From contig JAOULC010000003.1 of NCBI GenBank assembly GCA_029882215.1, forward strand, positions 108,802-172,801: a stretch of 64,000 bases of DNA, read 5' to 3'. The notes under the pieces are model-generated. The model did not search any database, was not told where the DNA came from, and saw only the letters and a program-made list of their open reading frames with translations. The position numbers were made by a program, and so were the translations under genes. Positions 9,459 to 19,060 of this stretch are shown here, one piece after another. Source of the DNA: Gammaproteobacteria bacterium (GTDB taxonomy: Bacteria; Pseudomonadota; Gammaproteobacteria; SZUA-229). Position 1 is the first letter of the stretch. Each line of letters opens with the position of its first letter.

Positions 9459-10211
9459 GTGAAAGCTGATCACCCTGAAATTCTTTTTATTTCAGACCTT
9501 CACTTATCACCCGATCGCCCGCACATTATCAAACTCTTTAGCCGGTTTGTTAATGAGCGGGCTATTTATGCTGGCGCTTTATATATACTCGGCGATTTTT
9601 TTGAATACTGGATTGGCGATGACGATCCGGCTGACGGTCTGGAAAGTGTTTTCACCGCATTTGATACACTCAAAAAGAATAAAACACCGGTATATTTCAT
9701 GCATGGCAACCGCGACTTCCTGATCGGTTCTGATTTTGAACAACGCGCTCACTGTCAGATCATTCCTGATCCGCAAACTATCACTATCAATCAGCAGGCG
9801 GTTGTTTTAATGCATGGTGACAGCCTCTGTACCAAAGATATTAAATATCAGGAATTTAAAACGCTTGTGCGTTCAGAAACATGGCAAAAAATGTTCACTG
9901 AGAAAACCTTAGCCGAAAGAAAATCTATTGTAGCGTCACTGAGAAAAACAAGTCAGTCTGAAACATCTATAAAAGACGAAGTCATTATGGATGTTGATCG
10001 ACAGGCAGTTGAAGATTTGTTTCATACCTACAAGAACAACTATCTGATTCACGGTCACACTCACCGGCCCGACATACACCAGCTTACAGTGGATAATAAA
10101 GCCGTAACGCGGATCGTACTGGGTGACTGGTACGAAAAAGGCAGCCTGCTATCCATATCAAATAAGGATGATACAGGCGACCTTGACTATAAATTAGAAA
10201 GCTTTCAGTAA
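9459..10211 (+). CDS. lpxH: UDP-2,3-diacylglucosamine diphosphatase LpxH
   Basis: Cleaves UDP-2,3-diacylglucosamine to lipid X in lipid A synthesis; acts peripherally at the inner membrane. All calcineurin-like phosphoesterase metal motifs are present: SDLHLSPDRP (about 12-21), GDFFEYWIGDDD (about 45-56), HGNRDFLIGSDF (about 82-93), MHGDSL (about 119-124) and HGHTHRPDIH (about 198-207). The start is GTG at 9459, 2 bp after the ppiB stop. The length of 250 is near the usual 240. With MsbA in this window, it is another lipid A pathway gene. Confidence 0.95.
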   Translation: MKADHPEILFISDLHLSPDRPHIIKLFSRFVNERAIYAGALYILGDFFEYWIGDDDPADGLESVFTAFDTLKKNKTPVYFMHGNRDFLIGSDFEQRAHCQIIPDPQTITINQQAVVLMHGDSLCTKDIKYQEFKTLVRSETWQKMFTEKTLAERKSIVASLRKTSQSETSIKDEVIMDVDRQAVEDLFHTYKNNYLIHGHTHRPDIHQLTVDNKAVTRIVLGDWYEKGSLLSISNKDDTGDLDYKLESFQ

Positions 10212-10213
10212 AA

Positions 10214-10933
10214 CTAACGCTCACCGAAGCTTAAATTATCCCCCATAGAATATTTTTTGTAGTCTTTTGGCAAAACAAACAGCGATTCTTTATATTGTGT
10301 ATCTTTTTTATAAGTGGTCATGATTCTCTGCAAGCCATTTAAATGCCACTGTTGTATTGGAAAACCCTTCTCGTAAACACTGCCAGTATTATAAACATTG
10401 TCAATTAACAAACACGGCGTTCTCATATCTTCCGGTGTTGCCGCAATAGCATCAACCTGCCCCGCTGAAAGAGTTTGACGATAACGCTTTAACAGATGAG
10501 CTTCTTTTATTAAGAAACCTTCAACCACTTGAGCTTCTGTACAAACTTTTTCATTCGCGGACAGCCAGTAATTATACACTGGCTTACTATCAAAAGCCGG
10601 CGCGTCCTCAATCAGCCTCCAGCTCACATTACGCTGAAATGTAAAAACTGGCATTTTCCAGTCTTTATTTTCTATAACCAGAATTGTTGAGTCATCGTGG
10701 TTAACGCTATAAATAACACGCTTCTTGTCATCATATAGGATGAAGTCACCGTCATTTGTATTATCATCAACTCTTAAGATATTACCGGCAAAAATATAAC
10801 GAACCGGATACGGATCAATCCCCTTTTCTCGTTCATCAAAATGAACTGTTATTACTGAGCGGCTTTCAGCACTTATATCAACTGAAAGCATACACAATAT
10901 AAGAATTAACGTGCTAGTTATTATATTCAACAT
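10214..10933 (-). CDS. Exported protein of unknown function
   Basis: I do not recognise a family. The 239-residue protein starts with a signal peptide (hydrophobic core ITSTLILILCMLSVD, likely cleavage after ISA at about residue 22), so it is predicted to be periplasmic. The rest is soluble and rich in charged residues and beta-like stretches, with Cys pairs in NEKVCTEAQ and RTPCLLID. Its ATG overlaps the stop of the upstream DUF455 gene by one base (TAATG), so the two are translationally coupled. It converges on lpxH with 2 bp between stops. Confidence 0.7.
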   Translation of the reverse strand: MLNIITSTLILILCMLSVDISAESRSVITVHFDEREKGIDPYPVRYIFAGNILRVDDNTNDGDFILYDDKKRVIYSVNHDDSTILVIENKDWKMPVFTFQRNVSWRLIEDAPAFDSKPVYNYWLSANEKVCTEAQVVEGFLIKEAHLLKRYRQTLSAGQVDAIAATPEDMRTPCLLIDNVYNTGSVYEKGFPIQQWHLNGLQRIMTTYKKDTQYKESLFVLPKDYKKYSMGDNLSFGER

Positions 10934-11748
10934 TAGTTTTTTAACCCATCTTCTAGTAATTTTAAGTCAGACATTTCCAGCTCAGTAAAGCCAGCCTGCA
11001 ACCTGCTCCACTCATCAAACGGGCCTCTTAGGCCACTGTTCATATGCTGTTTTAATAAATTAATAAAGGTTGTCCTGGAGTCCACTTCAGCTATTTTACA
11101 ACAGTAAAAAAACCAGCGACTACCAATCGCCACATGGCCAATTTCTTCTTCATAAATAATCTTCAGACAATCAACAAATGCCATATCACCTGCATTTTCA
11201 AGTTTTTTTATCATACCCGGAGTAACGTCAAGTCCTCTTGCTTCCAGTACTCGCGGTACAAGCGCCATTCGCTCCAGAAGATTATGATCCGTTTTTAACG
11301 CCATTTCCCAGAGCCCGTTATGAGCAGTAAAATCACCGTACCGGCAGCCATGCCTTTTCAGATAAGCTGTCATAAGACTGAAGTGATAAGCTTCTTCTTT
11401 TGCTACCTTCATCCAGTCCGTATAAAAGTCATCTGGCATTCCTCTGAAACGATATGCCGCATCCAGTGCCAGATTGATGGCATTGAACTCAATATGAGCA
11501 ACTGCATGAGCCAGAATACTGCGCCCTTCTGTCGAATTGATTGAGCGCCTTGAAACGGCTCTCGGGTCGACCAGCTCGGGCTTAGCAGGACGGCCAGGTA
11601 CAGGTATTTTCACAACTTCTGATCCATGATCAAAGATAAACCTGCCCGCTGTAAGGTCATCAAAACACTGATATGTTTTATTAACCTTTAATTCTGGATC
11701 CGTTATCATCAGACATTCAAAGACGCGGGAGAAAAAATGTGTATTCAT
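10933..11748 (-). CDS. DUF455 ferritin-like domain protein
   Basis: Member of the DUF455 (COG2833) family, predicted four-helix ferritin-like proteins of unknown function. Candidate di-metal ligands are visible: the Glu and His of AHAVAHIEFNAIN (about 82-94), EEAYHFSLM (about 118-126) and EEEIGHVAIGSRWF (about 200-213), the spaced ExxH pattern of ferritin-like carboxylate-bridged sites. No signal peptide, hence cytoplasmic. It is coupled to the exported protein downstream by a TAATG overlap and diverges from sirB2. Some genomes label such proteins as tRNA hydroxylase-like, but the MiaE assignment is not supported here. Confidence 0.82.
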   Translation of the reverse strand: MNTHFFSRVFECLMITDPELKVNKTYQCFDDLTAGRFIFDHGSEVVKIPVPGRPAKPELVDPRAVSRRSINSTEGRSILAHAVAHIEFNAINLALDAAYRFRGMPDDFYTDWMKVAKEEAYHFSLMTAYLKRHGCRYGDFTAHNGLWEMALKTDHNLLERMALVPRVLEARGLDVTPGMIKKLENAGDMAFVDCLKIIYEEEIGHVAIGSRWFFYCCKIAEVDSRTTFINLLKQHMNSGLRGPFDEWSRLQAGFTELEMSDLKLLEDGLKN

Positions 11749-11806
11749 ATGTTATGATTATACCTGATATAGAAATATTGAATAAATATATTAGAGCAGC
11801 AGATAA

Positions 11807-12196
11807 ATGAGTTTTTACCCGCTATTAAAAACAATCCATATATCTACCGTGATTTTTAGTTTTGTGTTCTTTTTAACACGAGCCTACTGGTTGCTGCGAA
11901 AGCCCGGACTATTACAAAATAAAGCGGTAAAAATACTCCCGCATATCAACGACAGTATTTTACTATTCAGTGCCCTGGCACTTGTCTATACGGGCAAGCT
12001 ATTACCGCTGAGTGATAATCCGTGGATTATTGCAAAGGTTAGTGCACTGGTTTGTTATATTATTAACGGTGTTTATTTGTTTAGAATCGCCAGTACTCAT
12101 TTTCAACGATATATCGCACTGACGATAGCAATTTTGATTTATCTGTATCTTTTACAAACAGCGGTTTCAAAAAGCATTATTCCGGTTATCCATTAA
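11807..12196 (+). CDS. SirB2 family membrane protein
   Basis: Small hydrophobic protein of 129 residues with four predicted membrane helices (about 10-27, 43-63, 70-91 and 100-122) and the family start YPLLKTIHISTVIFSF. Salmonella SirB2 was reported to affect invasion gene expression, but in environmental bacteria the family's function is unknown; it is not evidence of virulence. The gene is divergent from the DUF455 gene and convergent with comEA, separated by a terminator. Confidence 0.85.
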   Translation: MSFYPLLKTIHISTVIFSFVFFLTRAYWLLRKPGLLQNKAVKILPHINDSILLFSALALVYTGKLLPLSDNPWIIAKVSALVCYIINGVYLFRIASTHFQRYIALTIAILIYLYLLQTAVSKSIIPVIH

Positions 12197-12225
12197 CATT
12201 TGGCAAAACTTTGCCCAGCAACAAA

Positions 12226-12248
12226 AAAGCCTGCAGTAAGCAGGCTTT
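12226..12248 (-). terminator. Intrinsic terminator after comEA
   Basis: A 9-bp stem, AAAGCCTGC with GCAGGCTTT, closes a five-base loop. On the minus strand the stem is followed by six T residues, so it ends comEA transcription. On the plus strand the T-run is only three long, so termination of sirB2 from it would be weak. Confidence 0.82.
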
Positions 12249-12279
12249 AGGCGATGGATTTTTAATTCGTAAATTATCT

Positions 12280-12540
12280 TTAATGACGGACCTCTATTAA
12301 AGTCCGGTTTTTTTCAACGATTTTTAAACCAATCCCTTTTACATTAACCAGCTCATCAGCACTGGAAAACTGGCCATGCTGATTACGATAGTTGACTATT
12401 GCTTGAGCTTTTTTAGAACCTATACCTTTTAACTCCGCTAACTGCTCGGACGTTGCTGTATTGATATCAATCGCTGCTGACCAGGCAGCCGTTGCAAATA
12501 CAAATGTTGCTGCTAATACTAAAATCCTGAATATGTTCAT
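12280..12540 (-). CDS. comEA: ComEA-family helix-hairpin-helix DNA-binding protein
   Basis: Short periplasmic DNA-binding protein that pulls double-stranded DNA across the outer membrane in transformable Gram-negatives. The 86-residue protein has a signal peptide (FRILVLAATFVFATAAWSA) and a tandem helix-hairpin-helix: INTATSEQLAELKGIGSKKA (about 27-46) and SADELVNVKGIGLKIVEKNR (about 60-79). It is the short form lacking the N-terminal membrane anchor region of Gram-positive ComEA. It lies 65 bp downstream of pyrF. With comEC it suggests natural competence. Confidence 0.92.
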   Translation of the reverse strand: MNIFRILVLAATFVFATAAWSAAIDINTATSEQLAELKGIGSKKAQAIVNYRNQHGQFSSADELVNVKGIGLKIVEKNRTLIEVRH

Positions 12541-12605
12541 ATCACTCTCCTTGTTTTAGAACTATCGATCCATCGGTAGCTAAATCATAACCGAGAGCAA
12601 GCAGT

Positions 12606-13310
12606 TTATAAGTCAGATATTTCCGAATTAATTGTCCTCAAAATGCCAACAGGATCATCAGATTTAGTAATTGGCCGGCCAATTACAAGATAACTAGAAC
12701 CGGCGTTAACCGCTTCGGCCGGTGTCATGATTCGGCGCTGATCATCAGGTGCTGAGCCAGCCGGACGAATACCGGGTGTTATCAGTAAAAAGTCATCTGT
12801 GAACTTCGCTCTCATCTGCACTGCTTCCTGCGCTGAACAGACAATACCATCAAGACCAGCATTATGCGTTAACTGCGCCAGTGACTGAGCTAATGTTGAT
12901 GGCTCCTGAGTGATCCCCAATGCAGTTAAATCCGACTTATCCATACTGGTTAATACTGTCACTGCAATCAGATGCGCAGGTGAATTAACTCTGGACAAAG
13001 CCTCTTTTGCCGCCGCCATCATGCGCACACCTCCCTGAGCATGAACATTCATCATCCAGACCCCAAGGTCAGCGGCAGCTTCGCAGGCCTTGGCTACAGT
13101 ATTTGGTATATCGTGAAATTTCAGATCAAGGAATACATCAAAGTCAGACTTACAAAGCTCTTTTACGAACTCAGGTCCAAACCGTGTAAACATCTCTTTG
13201 CCTACTTTTAATTTGCACAGATCCGGACTGAGTTTATCAATCAGTAACTTTGCTTCAGTGATATCGGCATAATCGAGTGCTACAATTATTTTGGAATCAA
13301 TATTGTGCAT
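12606..13310 (-). CDS. pyrF: Orotidine 5'-phosphate decarboxylase
   Basis: Last step of UMP synthesis. The 234-residue TIM-barrel protein shows [13 protein letters not shown] at the N-terminus, the catalytic block [16 protein letters not shown] (about 60-75; Asp and Lys of DLKFHD), and the phosphate-binding end [17 protein letters not shown] and YLVIGRPIT. It starts within the last 14 bases of lapB, so lapA-lapB-pyrF is one unit, as in Escherichia. Confidence 0.96.
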   Translation of the reverse strand: MHNIDSKIIVALDYADITEAKLLIDKLSPDLCKLKVGKEMFTRFGPEFVKELCKSDFDVFLDLKFHDIPNTVAKACEAAADLGVWMMNVHAQGGVRMMAAAKEALSRVNSPAHLIAVTVLTSMDKSDLTALGITQEPSTLAQSLAQLTHNAGLDGIVCSAQEAVQMRAKFTDDFLLITPGIRPAGSAPDDQRRIMTPAEAVNAGSSYLVIGRPITKSDDPVGILRTINSEISDL

Positions 13311-14487
13311 TTATATTACCTGCAACCGGTTTAATTTCACCCCAGGCATGACAACTAGGACACTGCCAGTTTAATGTTCCGGAAGTGTAGCCACATTTAT
13401 TGCAATGATATTGTTCATTCTGTTTCTTCATACTTTCTATCACTTTCTGTATTTCCTGAAAATGCGTATTACAAGTGTAATCACCCTGTTTATTCATTAA
13501 ATTTATAAAGCTTGCCAGTCCATTCATACTCGGTGCTAATGATAACTGCTTACGTAAATAGCTTTGCGCCTCATCAGCGCTTTGATGTTCCGTAATAAGA
13601 CCGGCGATTACTTCCGTTAGATTTATGTTTATATTTTCTTTCTCAACCAGTTTTAAATAGTCAATTAACTCATCCACTTTACCCAGTTCACGATATGCCT
13701 CAACGCAGTAAGACAGTACTGACAAAAAGTAGTCCGAGTCGGTTTGCTGAATCTGTTTTATGTATCTTATTGCATCTTTATATTTTTTTATACGAACAGC
13801 ATTACGAACGCGGGCAATCAGTGCTCTGACACAGCCAGCGTTATAAGTTAAAGCATCCTTTATAGCAAGCTCGGCCTGCTTAATATTACCTTTAGCAAAA
13901 AACTGCTCACTAAGCTCACAATAAAGCTGAGCAATTAGGGGTTTCAGGTTAGTATCACCTTGCTGTATTAATGTTTTTGCTTCAGTGATCGCTTCCAGCC
14001 ACTCTTTTTCTTGCTGATAAATAGTGAGTTTATACTGTCTCGCCGCTTTATCGTAAAAACCGCTCCTGATGACATCATTGAACAAACCCTCTGCCCGATC
14101 AAATAGGCCAGCTGTTAGATAATCACGCCCCAGCTCTAATAATGCTTTGCTACGGTATTTTGCGGATAGTGAAGGTTTTGCTATTAAATTCTGATGAATT
14201 TCTATTGCTTTATCATAGTTCCCGCTACGGCGGTAAATCGTTGCTAATGCAAGGTGCGTTTCAATGGTTTCATTGTCAATCTGAACCAGCTTCAAAAAGA
14301 CGGGTAAGGCCCTGTCCTGCTGATCAGACAACAAATAGTTCAGGCCTTTAAAGTAATCTGAAGAAAGTGTGTGTGATGACTCGCTTTGATTATCAGCACT
14401 ATTAGACCTGCCTTTTAGCCAGCCGAATAAATACACCACAGGTAACAGTAGAAATAACCAGGGCCAGTACTGAACAATAGTCTCCAT
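13297..14487 (-). CDS. lapB: Lipopolysaccharide assembly protein LapB (YciM)
   Basis: Membrane-anchored TPR protein that, with FtsH, controls LpxC turnover and thus lipopolysaccharide synthesis. The 396-residue protein has an N-terminal membrane anchor ([17 protein letters not shown], about 8-24), tetratricopeptide repeats through the middle, and a C-terminal rubredoxin-like metal knuckle: CNKCGY and CPSCHAW (about 358-378). All features of full-length LapB are present. lapA precedes it by 32 bp and pyrF overlaps its end. Confidence 0.94.
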   Translation of the reverse strand: METIVQYWPWLFLLLPVVYLFGWLKGRSNSADNQSESSHTLSSDYFKGLNYLLSDQQDRALPVFLKLVQIDNETIETHLALATIYRRSGNYDKAIEIHQNLIAKPSLSAKYRSKALLELGRDYLTAGLFDRAEGLFNDVIRSGFYDKAARQYKLTIYQQEKEWLEAITEAKTLIQQGDTNLKPLIAQLYCELSEQFFAKGNIKQAELAIKDALTYNAGCVRALIARVRNAVRIKKYKDAIRYIKQIQQTDSDYFLSVLSYCVEAYRELGKVDELIDYLKLVEKENININLTEVIAGLITEHQSADEAQSYLRKQLSLAPSMNGLASFINLMNKQGDYTCNTHFQEIQKVIESMKKQNEQYHCNKCGYTSGTLNWQCPSCHAWGEIKPVAGNINAQY

Positions 14488-14519
14488 ATCGCTTATTTTA
14501 TCCGTGTCATTTTGTAATG

Positions 14520-14768
14520 TTAATCTTTAACGCTTTTAACTAAAGATAATTTAGCAATTTTACGTTTTTGCAAGAATATCAAGCTGATATAAGAGAGTGT
14601 GGATACAGCTAAACCAAGCAGAAAGGACAGAAATAGCAAAACAGATAATGGTATTTGAGCTTTAGCGATGATGTAGTCGAAATAAACGCGATCAGAGTTT
14701 AGATAGGCAAGAAAAACTAAAGTAAGTAATAATATTATAAAGGTAATAACACTGGCTATTCTAAGCAT
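14520..14768 (-). CDS. lapA: Lipopolysaccharide assembly protein LapA domain protein (DUF1049)
   Basis: Small inner-membrane partner of LapB. The 82 residues contain two membrane helices (about 4-22 and 40-62) with the family's VYFDYIIAKAQIPLSVLL segment between them and a basic C-terminal tail. It lies directly upstream of lapB and 32 bp after ihfB, as in many gammaproteobacteria. Confidence 0.9.
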   Translation of the reverse strand: MLRIASVITFIILLLTLVFLAYLNSDRVYFDYIIAKAQIPLSVLLFLSFLLGLAVSTLSYISLIFLQKRKIAKLSLVKSVKD

Positions 14769-14800
14769 ATAAATAGTATCAAAGAAATACTGACTAAGAA

Positions 14801-15124
14801 TTAAGCCTCAAATTCAAGGAAAGACTCATTAACTTTTTCCCTTAATTCTTTACCTGGTTTGAAGTGCGGTACATACTTGCCGGGTAACTCAACAGAATCA
14901 CCTGTTTTAGGGTTACGACCTGCGCGTGGTGGTCGAAAATGCAGACTGAAACTGCCAAAACCACGAATTTCAATACGCTCACCCGATGATAATGAATGAC
15001 TCATCTGCTCAAGTAAACTTTTAACTGCCAGTTCAACATCCTTATAAGCCAGGTGGCTTTGTTTGCGTGCCATCATTTCGATTAACTCAGATTTCATTAA
15101 TGAGTTTATTGCAGAGTCTGGCAT
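14801..15124 (-). CDS. ihfB: Integration host factor subunit beta
   Basis: DNA-bending architectural protein that pairs with IhfA. The conserved core is complete: [30 protein letters not shown] and the DNA-minor-groove arm [15 protein letters not shown] ending [14 protein letters not shown]. Most IhfB proteins begin with M-[TK]-KSEL, corresponding here to ATG at 15097. However, that ATG has no ribosome-binding site, whereas ATG at 15124 is preceded by AAGGAAGGGG. I therefore keep the longer form of 107 residues with a nine-residue N-terminal extension. It follows rpsA. Confidence 0.93.
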   Translation of the reverse strand: MPDSAINSLMKSELIEMMARKQSHLAYKDVELAVKSLLEQMSHSLSSGERIEIRGFGSFSLHFRPPRAGRNPKTGDSVELPGKYVPHFKPGKELREKVNESFLEFEA

Positions 15125-15153
15125 ATCCCCTTCCTTCTTATTATTGTTTAGTA

Positions 15154-15183
15154 ATTAGGGTGTGTGAAAACACACACCCTAAT
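15154..15183. terminator. Perfect 13-bp hairpin between rpsA and ihfB
   Basis: ATTAGGGTGTGTG and its exact complement flank an AAAA loop. It begins 16 bases after the rpsA stop on the minus strand. The T content after it is poor, so it may be a partial terminator or an mRNA-stabilising or processing hairpin rather than a full stop for rpsA. Confidence 0.6.
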
Positions 15184-15199
15184 CATAGCACAGAACTAA

Positions 15200-16882
15200 T
15201 TATTCGCTGTCTTTACCAGCTTCCATTTGCTCTTTTAACAAATCACCCAGTGTTGGGGCTGCAGCAGGAGCTGAACTTGAATAATCTTTCAGTGTTTTAG
15301 CTTCATCTTCGTTGTCTTTCGCTTTAATCGACAGGTTTACCATACGACTCTTACGATCAACACCGGTGAATTTAGCTTCTACTTCTTCACCGACTTTCAG
15401 TACTGTACGTGCATCTTCTACGCGATCACGAGACAGCTCAGATGCTTTTAAAGTACCTTCGATACCATCGCCCAGATCAATAGTCGCAGCTTTTGCATCT
15501 ACATCTGTAATAACACCCTTAACAATAGAGCCTTTTTCGTTTTCAGCAAGGAAGCTTGAGAACGGATCAGTTTCCATCTGTTTAACACCTAACGAGATAC
15601 GCTCACGTTCAGGGTCAATAGACAGTACAACGGCTTCAAGCTCATCGCCTTTTTTGAAGTTACGAACAATATCTTCACCAGTACTGTTCCATGACAGATC
15701 AGATAAGTGAATAAGACCGTCGATACCACCAGGTAAGCCAACGAAAATACCAAAATCAGTGATAGATTTGATAGTGCCGACAACTTTGTCGTTCTTATTG
15801 TGTGAAGTACCGAAATCATCCCAAGGATTAGCAGAACACTGCTTCATACCCAGAGAAATACGACGACGCTCTTCGTCGATATCAAGGATCATGACTTCAA
15901 CTTCCTGACCTAAAGTCACAACTTTAGCAGGATTAACGTTCTTGTTAGTCCAGTCCATTTCAGATACGTGGACCAGACCTTCAACACCCTCTTCGATCTC
16001 AACAAAACAACCGTAATCAGTAATATTAGATACTTTACCTGATAAACGAGTGTGCTCTGGATAACGCAGTGCGATATCAGCCCATGGATCACTACCCATT
16101 TGCTTAAGGCCCAGAGAAACACGGTTACGTTCTTTATCAAATTTCAGAACGATAACGCTGATTTCTTTACCCACTTCAACGATTTCTGATGGATGCTTAA
16201 CGCGCTTCCAGGCCATATCAGTGATATGCAGAAGACCGTCGATGCCACCCAGATCAAGGAACGCGCCGTAATCAGTAAGATTTTTAACGATACCTTTAAC
16301 TTCCTTGCCTTCTTCCAGGCCAGCAAGTAATTTTTCGCGCTCTTCGCTGTACTCAGTCTCAACAACAGCACGACGAGATACAACAACGTTATTACGCTTC
16401 TGATCCAGCTTGATAACTTTAAATTCAAGCTCTTTGCCTTCAAGGTACGTGGTGTCACGAACCGGACGAACATCAACTAATGAGCCAGGTAAGAATGCAC
16501 GGATGTCGCTAAGGTCAACAGTGAAACCACCCTTAACTTTACCAGTGATGATACCGGTAACAATTTCATCCGCTTCAGACGCTTTTTCAAGGCGAATCCA
16601 GGCTTTAGCGCGCTTAGCTTTTTCACGAGACAGACGGGTTTCACCCCAGCCATCTTCTAGAGATTCAAGTGCAACTTCAACTTCGTCACCGATGTTGATG
16701 TCGAGCTCACCGTTCTCATTATAAAATTGATTTTCTGCGATAACGCCTTCTGATTTCAAACCAGCAGCGACAAAGACAAAGCCATTGTGAATATCGACGA
16801 TTGTACCGGTTACAATAGAACCGACTTCCATATTCGTCTCAACTAGACTCTGTTCAAATAATTCAGCAAAACTTTCAGACAT
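15200..16882 (-). CDS. rpsA: 30S ribosomal protein S1
   Basis: Binds mRNA leaders and unfolds them on the 30S subunit. The 560-residue protein has six S1 (OB-fold) repeats, starting near [19 protein letters not shown], then about 105, 190, 277, 364 and 451; the typical SLGxKQ repeat ends recur (SLGLKQM, SLGMKQ, SLGVKQM). Length matches the usual 557. A 137-bp leader separates it from cmk (16883-17019); it contains no clear promoter but probably the site for S1 autoregulation known in Escherichia. The cmk-rpsA-ihfB order is conserved. Confidence 0.97.
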   Translation of the reverse strand: MSESFAELFEQSLVETNMEVGSIVTGTIVDIHNGFVFVAAGLKSEGVIAENQFYNENGELDINIGDEVEVALESLEDGWGETRLSREKAKRAKAWIRLEKASEADEIVTGIITGKVKGGFTVDLSDIRAFLPGSLVDVRPVRDTTYLEGKELEFKVIKLDQKRNNVVVSRRAVVETEYSEEREKLLAGLEEGKEVKGIVKNLTDYGAFLDLGGIDGLLHITDMAWKRVKHPSEIVEVGKEISVIVLKFDKERNRVSLGLKQMGSDPWADIALRYPEHTRLSGKVSNITDYGCFVEIEEGVEGLVHVSEMDWTNKNVNPAKVVTLGQEVEVMILDIDEERRRISLGMKQCSANPWDDFGTSHNKNDKVVGTIKSITDFGIFVGLPGGIDGLIHLSDLSWNSTGEDIVRNFKKGDELEAVVLSIDPERERISLGVKQMETDPFSSFLAENEKGSIVKGVITDVDAKAATIDLGDGIEGTLKASELSRDRVEDARTVLKVGEEVEAKFTGVDRKSRMVNLSIKAKDNEDEAKTLKDYSSSAPAAAPTLGDLLKEQMEAGKDSE

Positions 16883-17019
16883 GATTAAACCTTAAGAAAC
16901 TGTTTATCCTTATATTGGCCATAGGACTGGTCAACCAGATAGACAGGGTTAGTGTTAAACAAATGGCCGGCTTTACGCAGACCGCTAATATCCTTTAATG
17001 GCGGATCAGCCAATGAACG

Positions 17020-17706
17020 TTAACTAAACAGCTGCTGCGCCAATTGAAGCACTCTGGCTTCGACTTCAGCGACCGATAAATCAGTGGTGTCTATGATGAC
17101 AGCATCCTCGGCAGGCTTTAGTGGCGCTACTTTGCGATTAGAATCTCGCTCATCCCTTGCCGTTAAGTCGGCTACAAGGTCGCGGATATTAACATCAATG
17201 CCTTTATCTTTCAACTGCTTATAGCGCCGTTCAGCCCTTTCTTCGGCACTTGCTGTTAAATAGATCTTTAATGGTGCATCCGGGAACACAACAGTACCCA
17301 TATCCCGCCCATCGGCAATCAAACCGTCTGTCGTTGCCAGCGAGCGTTGTTTATCAAGAAGTGCCGCACGAACACCCTCTACGGCTGCCACTTTTGAAGC
17401 CATATTACCGGTGGCTTCCTGACGAATTGTTTCACTGACATCTTCATTACGCAGCAGATAGCGCAAGCCATTAGCCGTGCTTTCAAAGCGAACATCCAGT
17501 TCAACCGCTATTTTTTCGAGTGCCAGATGGTTATCTTCACTGATGCCATCATTCATTGCCGCTGTGGCCGTTAAGCGATATAACGCCCCGCTATCCAGCA
17601 CCGGCCAGCCCAGCTGATGCGACAACAACAGACAAATTGTGCCTTTACCTACGCCACTTGGACCATCAACGGTAATGATTTTTTGTTTGGATTTTTCTAC
17701 AGTCAT
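17020..17706 (-). CDS. cmk: Cytidylate kinase
   Basis: Phosphorylates CMP and dCMP. The 228-residue protein has the P-loop DGPSGVGKGTIC (about 14-25), the NMP-binding ADGRDMGTVVFPDA segment (about 125-138) and the LID RDERDSNRKVAPLKPAEDA (about 185-203). It begins one base after the aroA stop, so the two are coupled, as in Pseudomonas. Confidence 0.96.
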   Translation of the reverse strand: MTVEKSKQKIITVDGPSGVGKGTICLLLSHQLGWPVLDSGALYRLTATAAMNDGISEDNHLALEKIAVELDVRFESTANGLRYLLRNEDVSETIRQEATGNMASKVAAVEGVRAALLDKQRSLATTDGLIADGRDMGTVVFPDAPLKIYLTASAEERAERRYKQLKDKGIDVNIRDLVADLTARDERDSNRKVAPLKPAEDAVIIDTTDLSVAEVEARVLQLAQQLFS

Positions 17707-17707
17707 A

Positions 17708-19015
17708 TTATTTGTTCGTTGTCAGTTTCAGGCCAACCTGATTAGCCAGCTCTACAAAAGTCGGGAACGAGGTGTTTACGTTGTCGCAGTCGTCAATAGT
17801 AATTTCGCCCGTCGCGGCTAGTGACGCCACACTAAAAGCCATAGCAATGCGATGATCATCATGACTATTCACAGTACCCGACTGAATCTGACCGCCATTG
17901 ATAAGCATTCCGTCATCTGTTGCCGCGGCATCAACACCTAATGCCAGCAAACCATCTGCCATGACCTGAATCCGGTCACTTTCTTTTACGCGTAACTCAT
18001 GCGCACCGGTGACAACCGTCTGACCTTGCGCGCAAGCCGCCGCAACAAACAAAACCGGGAATTCATCAATCGCCAGTGGCACCAGTTCTTCCGGCACATG
18101 TATACCTTTTAACTGACTGCTGCGAACCCGTACATCGGCGACCGGTTCGCCGCCAACTTGCTGGTGATTTAGCAGTGTAATATCGGCACCCATCAGTTTT
18201 AAAATATCGATCACGCCAGTCCGCGTCGGGTTAATACCAACATGCTTGATAAGAATATCCGCATCCTTTGCTATCGCCCCCATCACCATGAAGAAGGCAG
18301 CTGAAGAAATATCAGTTGGCACATCAATATCACAGGCAATTAACTTACCACCACCTTGCAAGCTCATTCGGTTACCATCCGTTATAACAGGATAACCAAA
18401 AGCCGTTAACATCCTTTCCGTATGATCGCGCGTTGGTGCAGGCTCGGTCACACTGGTTTCACCATCCGCATACATACCTGCCAGTAACAGGCAGGATTTA
18501 ACCTGTGCGCTGGCCATTGGCATATCGTAATGAATGCCTTTAAGCTGACTACCACCGTGAATTTTTAATGGCGGACAGCCGCCTTCAGCGGTATCTACAT
18601 TTGCACCCATCAGCGCCAGCGGATCTGTAACCCGCTTCATTGGTCGCTTAGATAATGAACGGTCACCAACCAACTCAACATCAAATGCCTGAGCCGATAA
18701 CAAACCCGATAGCAGGCGCATCGACGTACCCGAGTTACCCATATCCAGTGCCGAATCTGGTTTATGTAAACCATGCATACCAACACCATGGATGGTAACT
18801 TTACCATCGCGCGGACCTTCAATTTGAACACCCATGGCTTTAAAAGCACGCAAGGTATTCAGGCTGTCTTCACCTTCGAGAAAACCGCTAACATGTGTCG
18901 TTCCCTCAGCAATCGATCCAAACATAATCGAACGATGCGATACCGACTTGTCACCCGGCACACGAATTTCACCAGTAATTTTAGTCGCCGGTTGTAGCTT
19001 GAACTGTAAGCTCAT
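17708..19015 (-). CDS. aroA: 3-phosphoshikimate 1-carboxyvinyltransferase (EPSP synthase)
   Basis: Sixth step of the shikimate pathway. The 435-residue protein contains VPGDKSVSHRSIMFGS near the N-terminus, MGNSGTSMRLLSGLL (about 91-105), and the later active-site KESDR (about 346-350) and DDHRIAMAF (about 391-399). In Pseudomonas and several relatives TyrA and AroA are fused; here they are separate proteins with 45 bp between them. The sequence around residue 96 (GNSGTSMR) resembles the bacterial class I enzyme without an obvious resistance-type Ala. Confidence 0.96.
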   Translation of the reverse strand: MSLQFKLQPATKITGEIRVPGDKSVSHRSIMFGSIAEGTTHVSGFLEGEDSLNTLRAFKAMGVQIEGPRDGKVTIHGVGMHGLHKPDSALDMGNSGTSMRLLSGLLSAQAFDVELVGDRSLSKRPMKRVTDPLALMGANVDTAEGGCPPLKIHGGSQLKGIHYDMPMASAQVKSCLLLAGMYADGETSVTEPAPTRDHTERMLTAFGYPVITDGNRMSLQGGGKLIACDIDVPTDISSAAFFMVMGAIAKDADILIKHVGINPTRTGVIDILKLMGADITLLNHQQVGGEPVADVRVRSSQLKGIHVPEELVPLAIDEFPVLFVAAACAQGQTVVTGAHELRVKESDRIQVMADGLLALGVDAAATDDGMLINGGQIQSGTVNSHDDHRIAMAFSVASLAATGEITIDDCDNVNTSFPTFVELANQVGLKLTTNK

Positions 19016-19060
19016 GAAAAAAACCTTATTTAAACTTTAAAATAAACAGCCTGAATTCAT

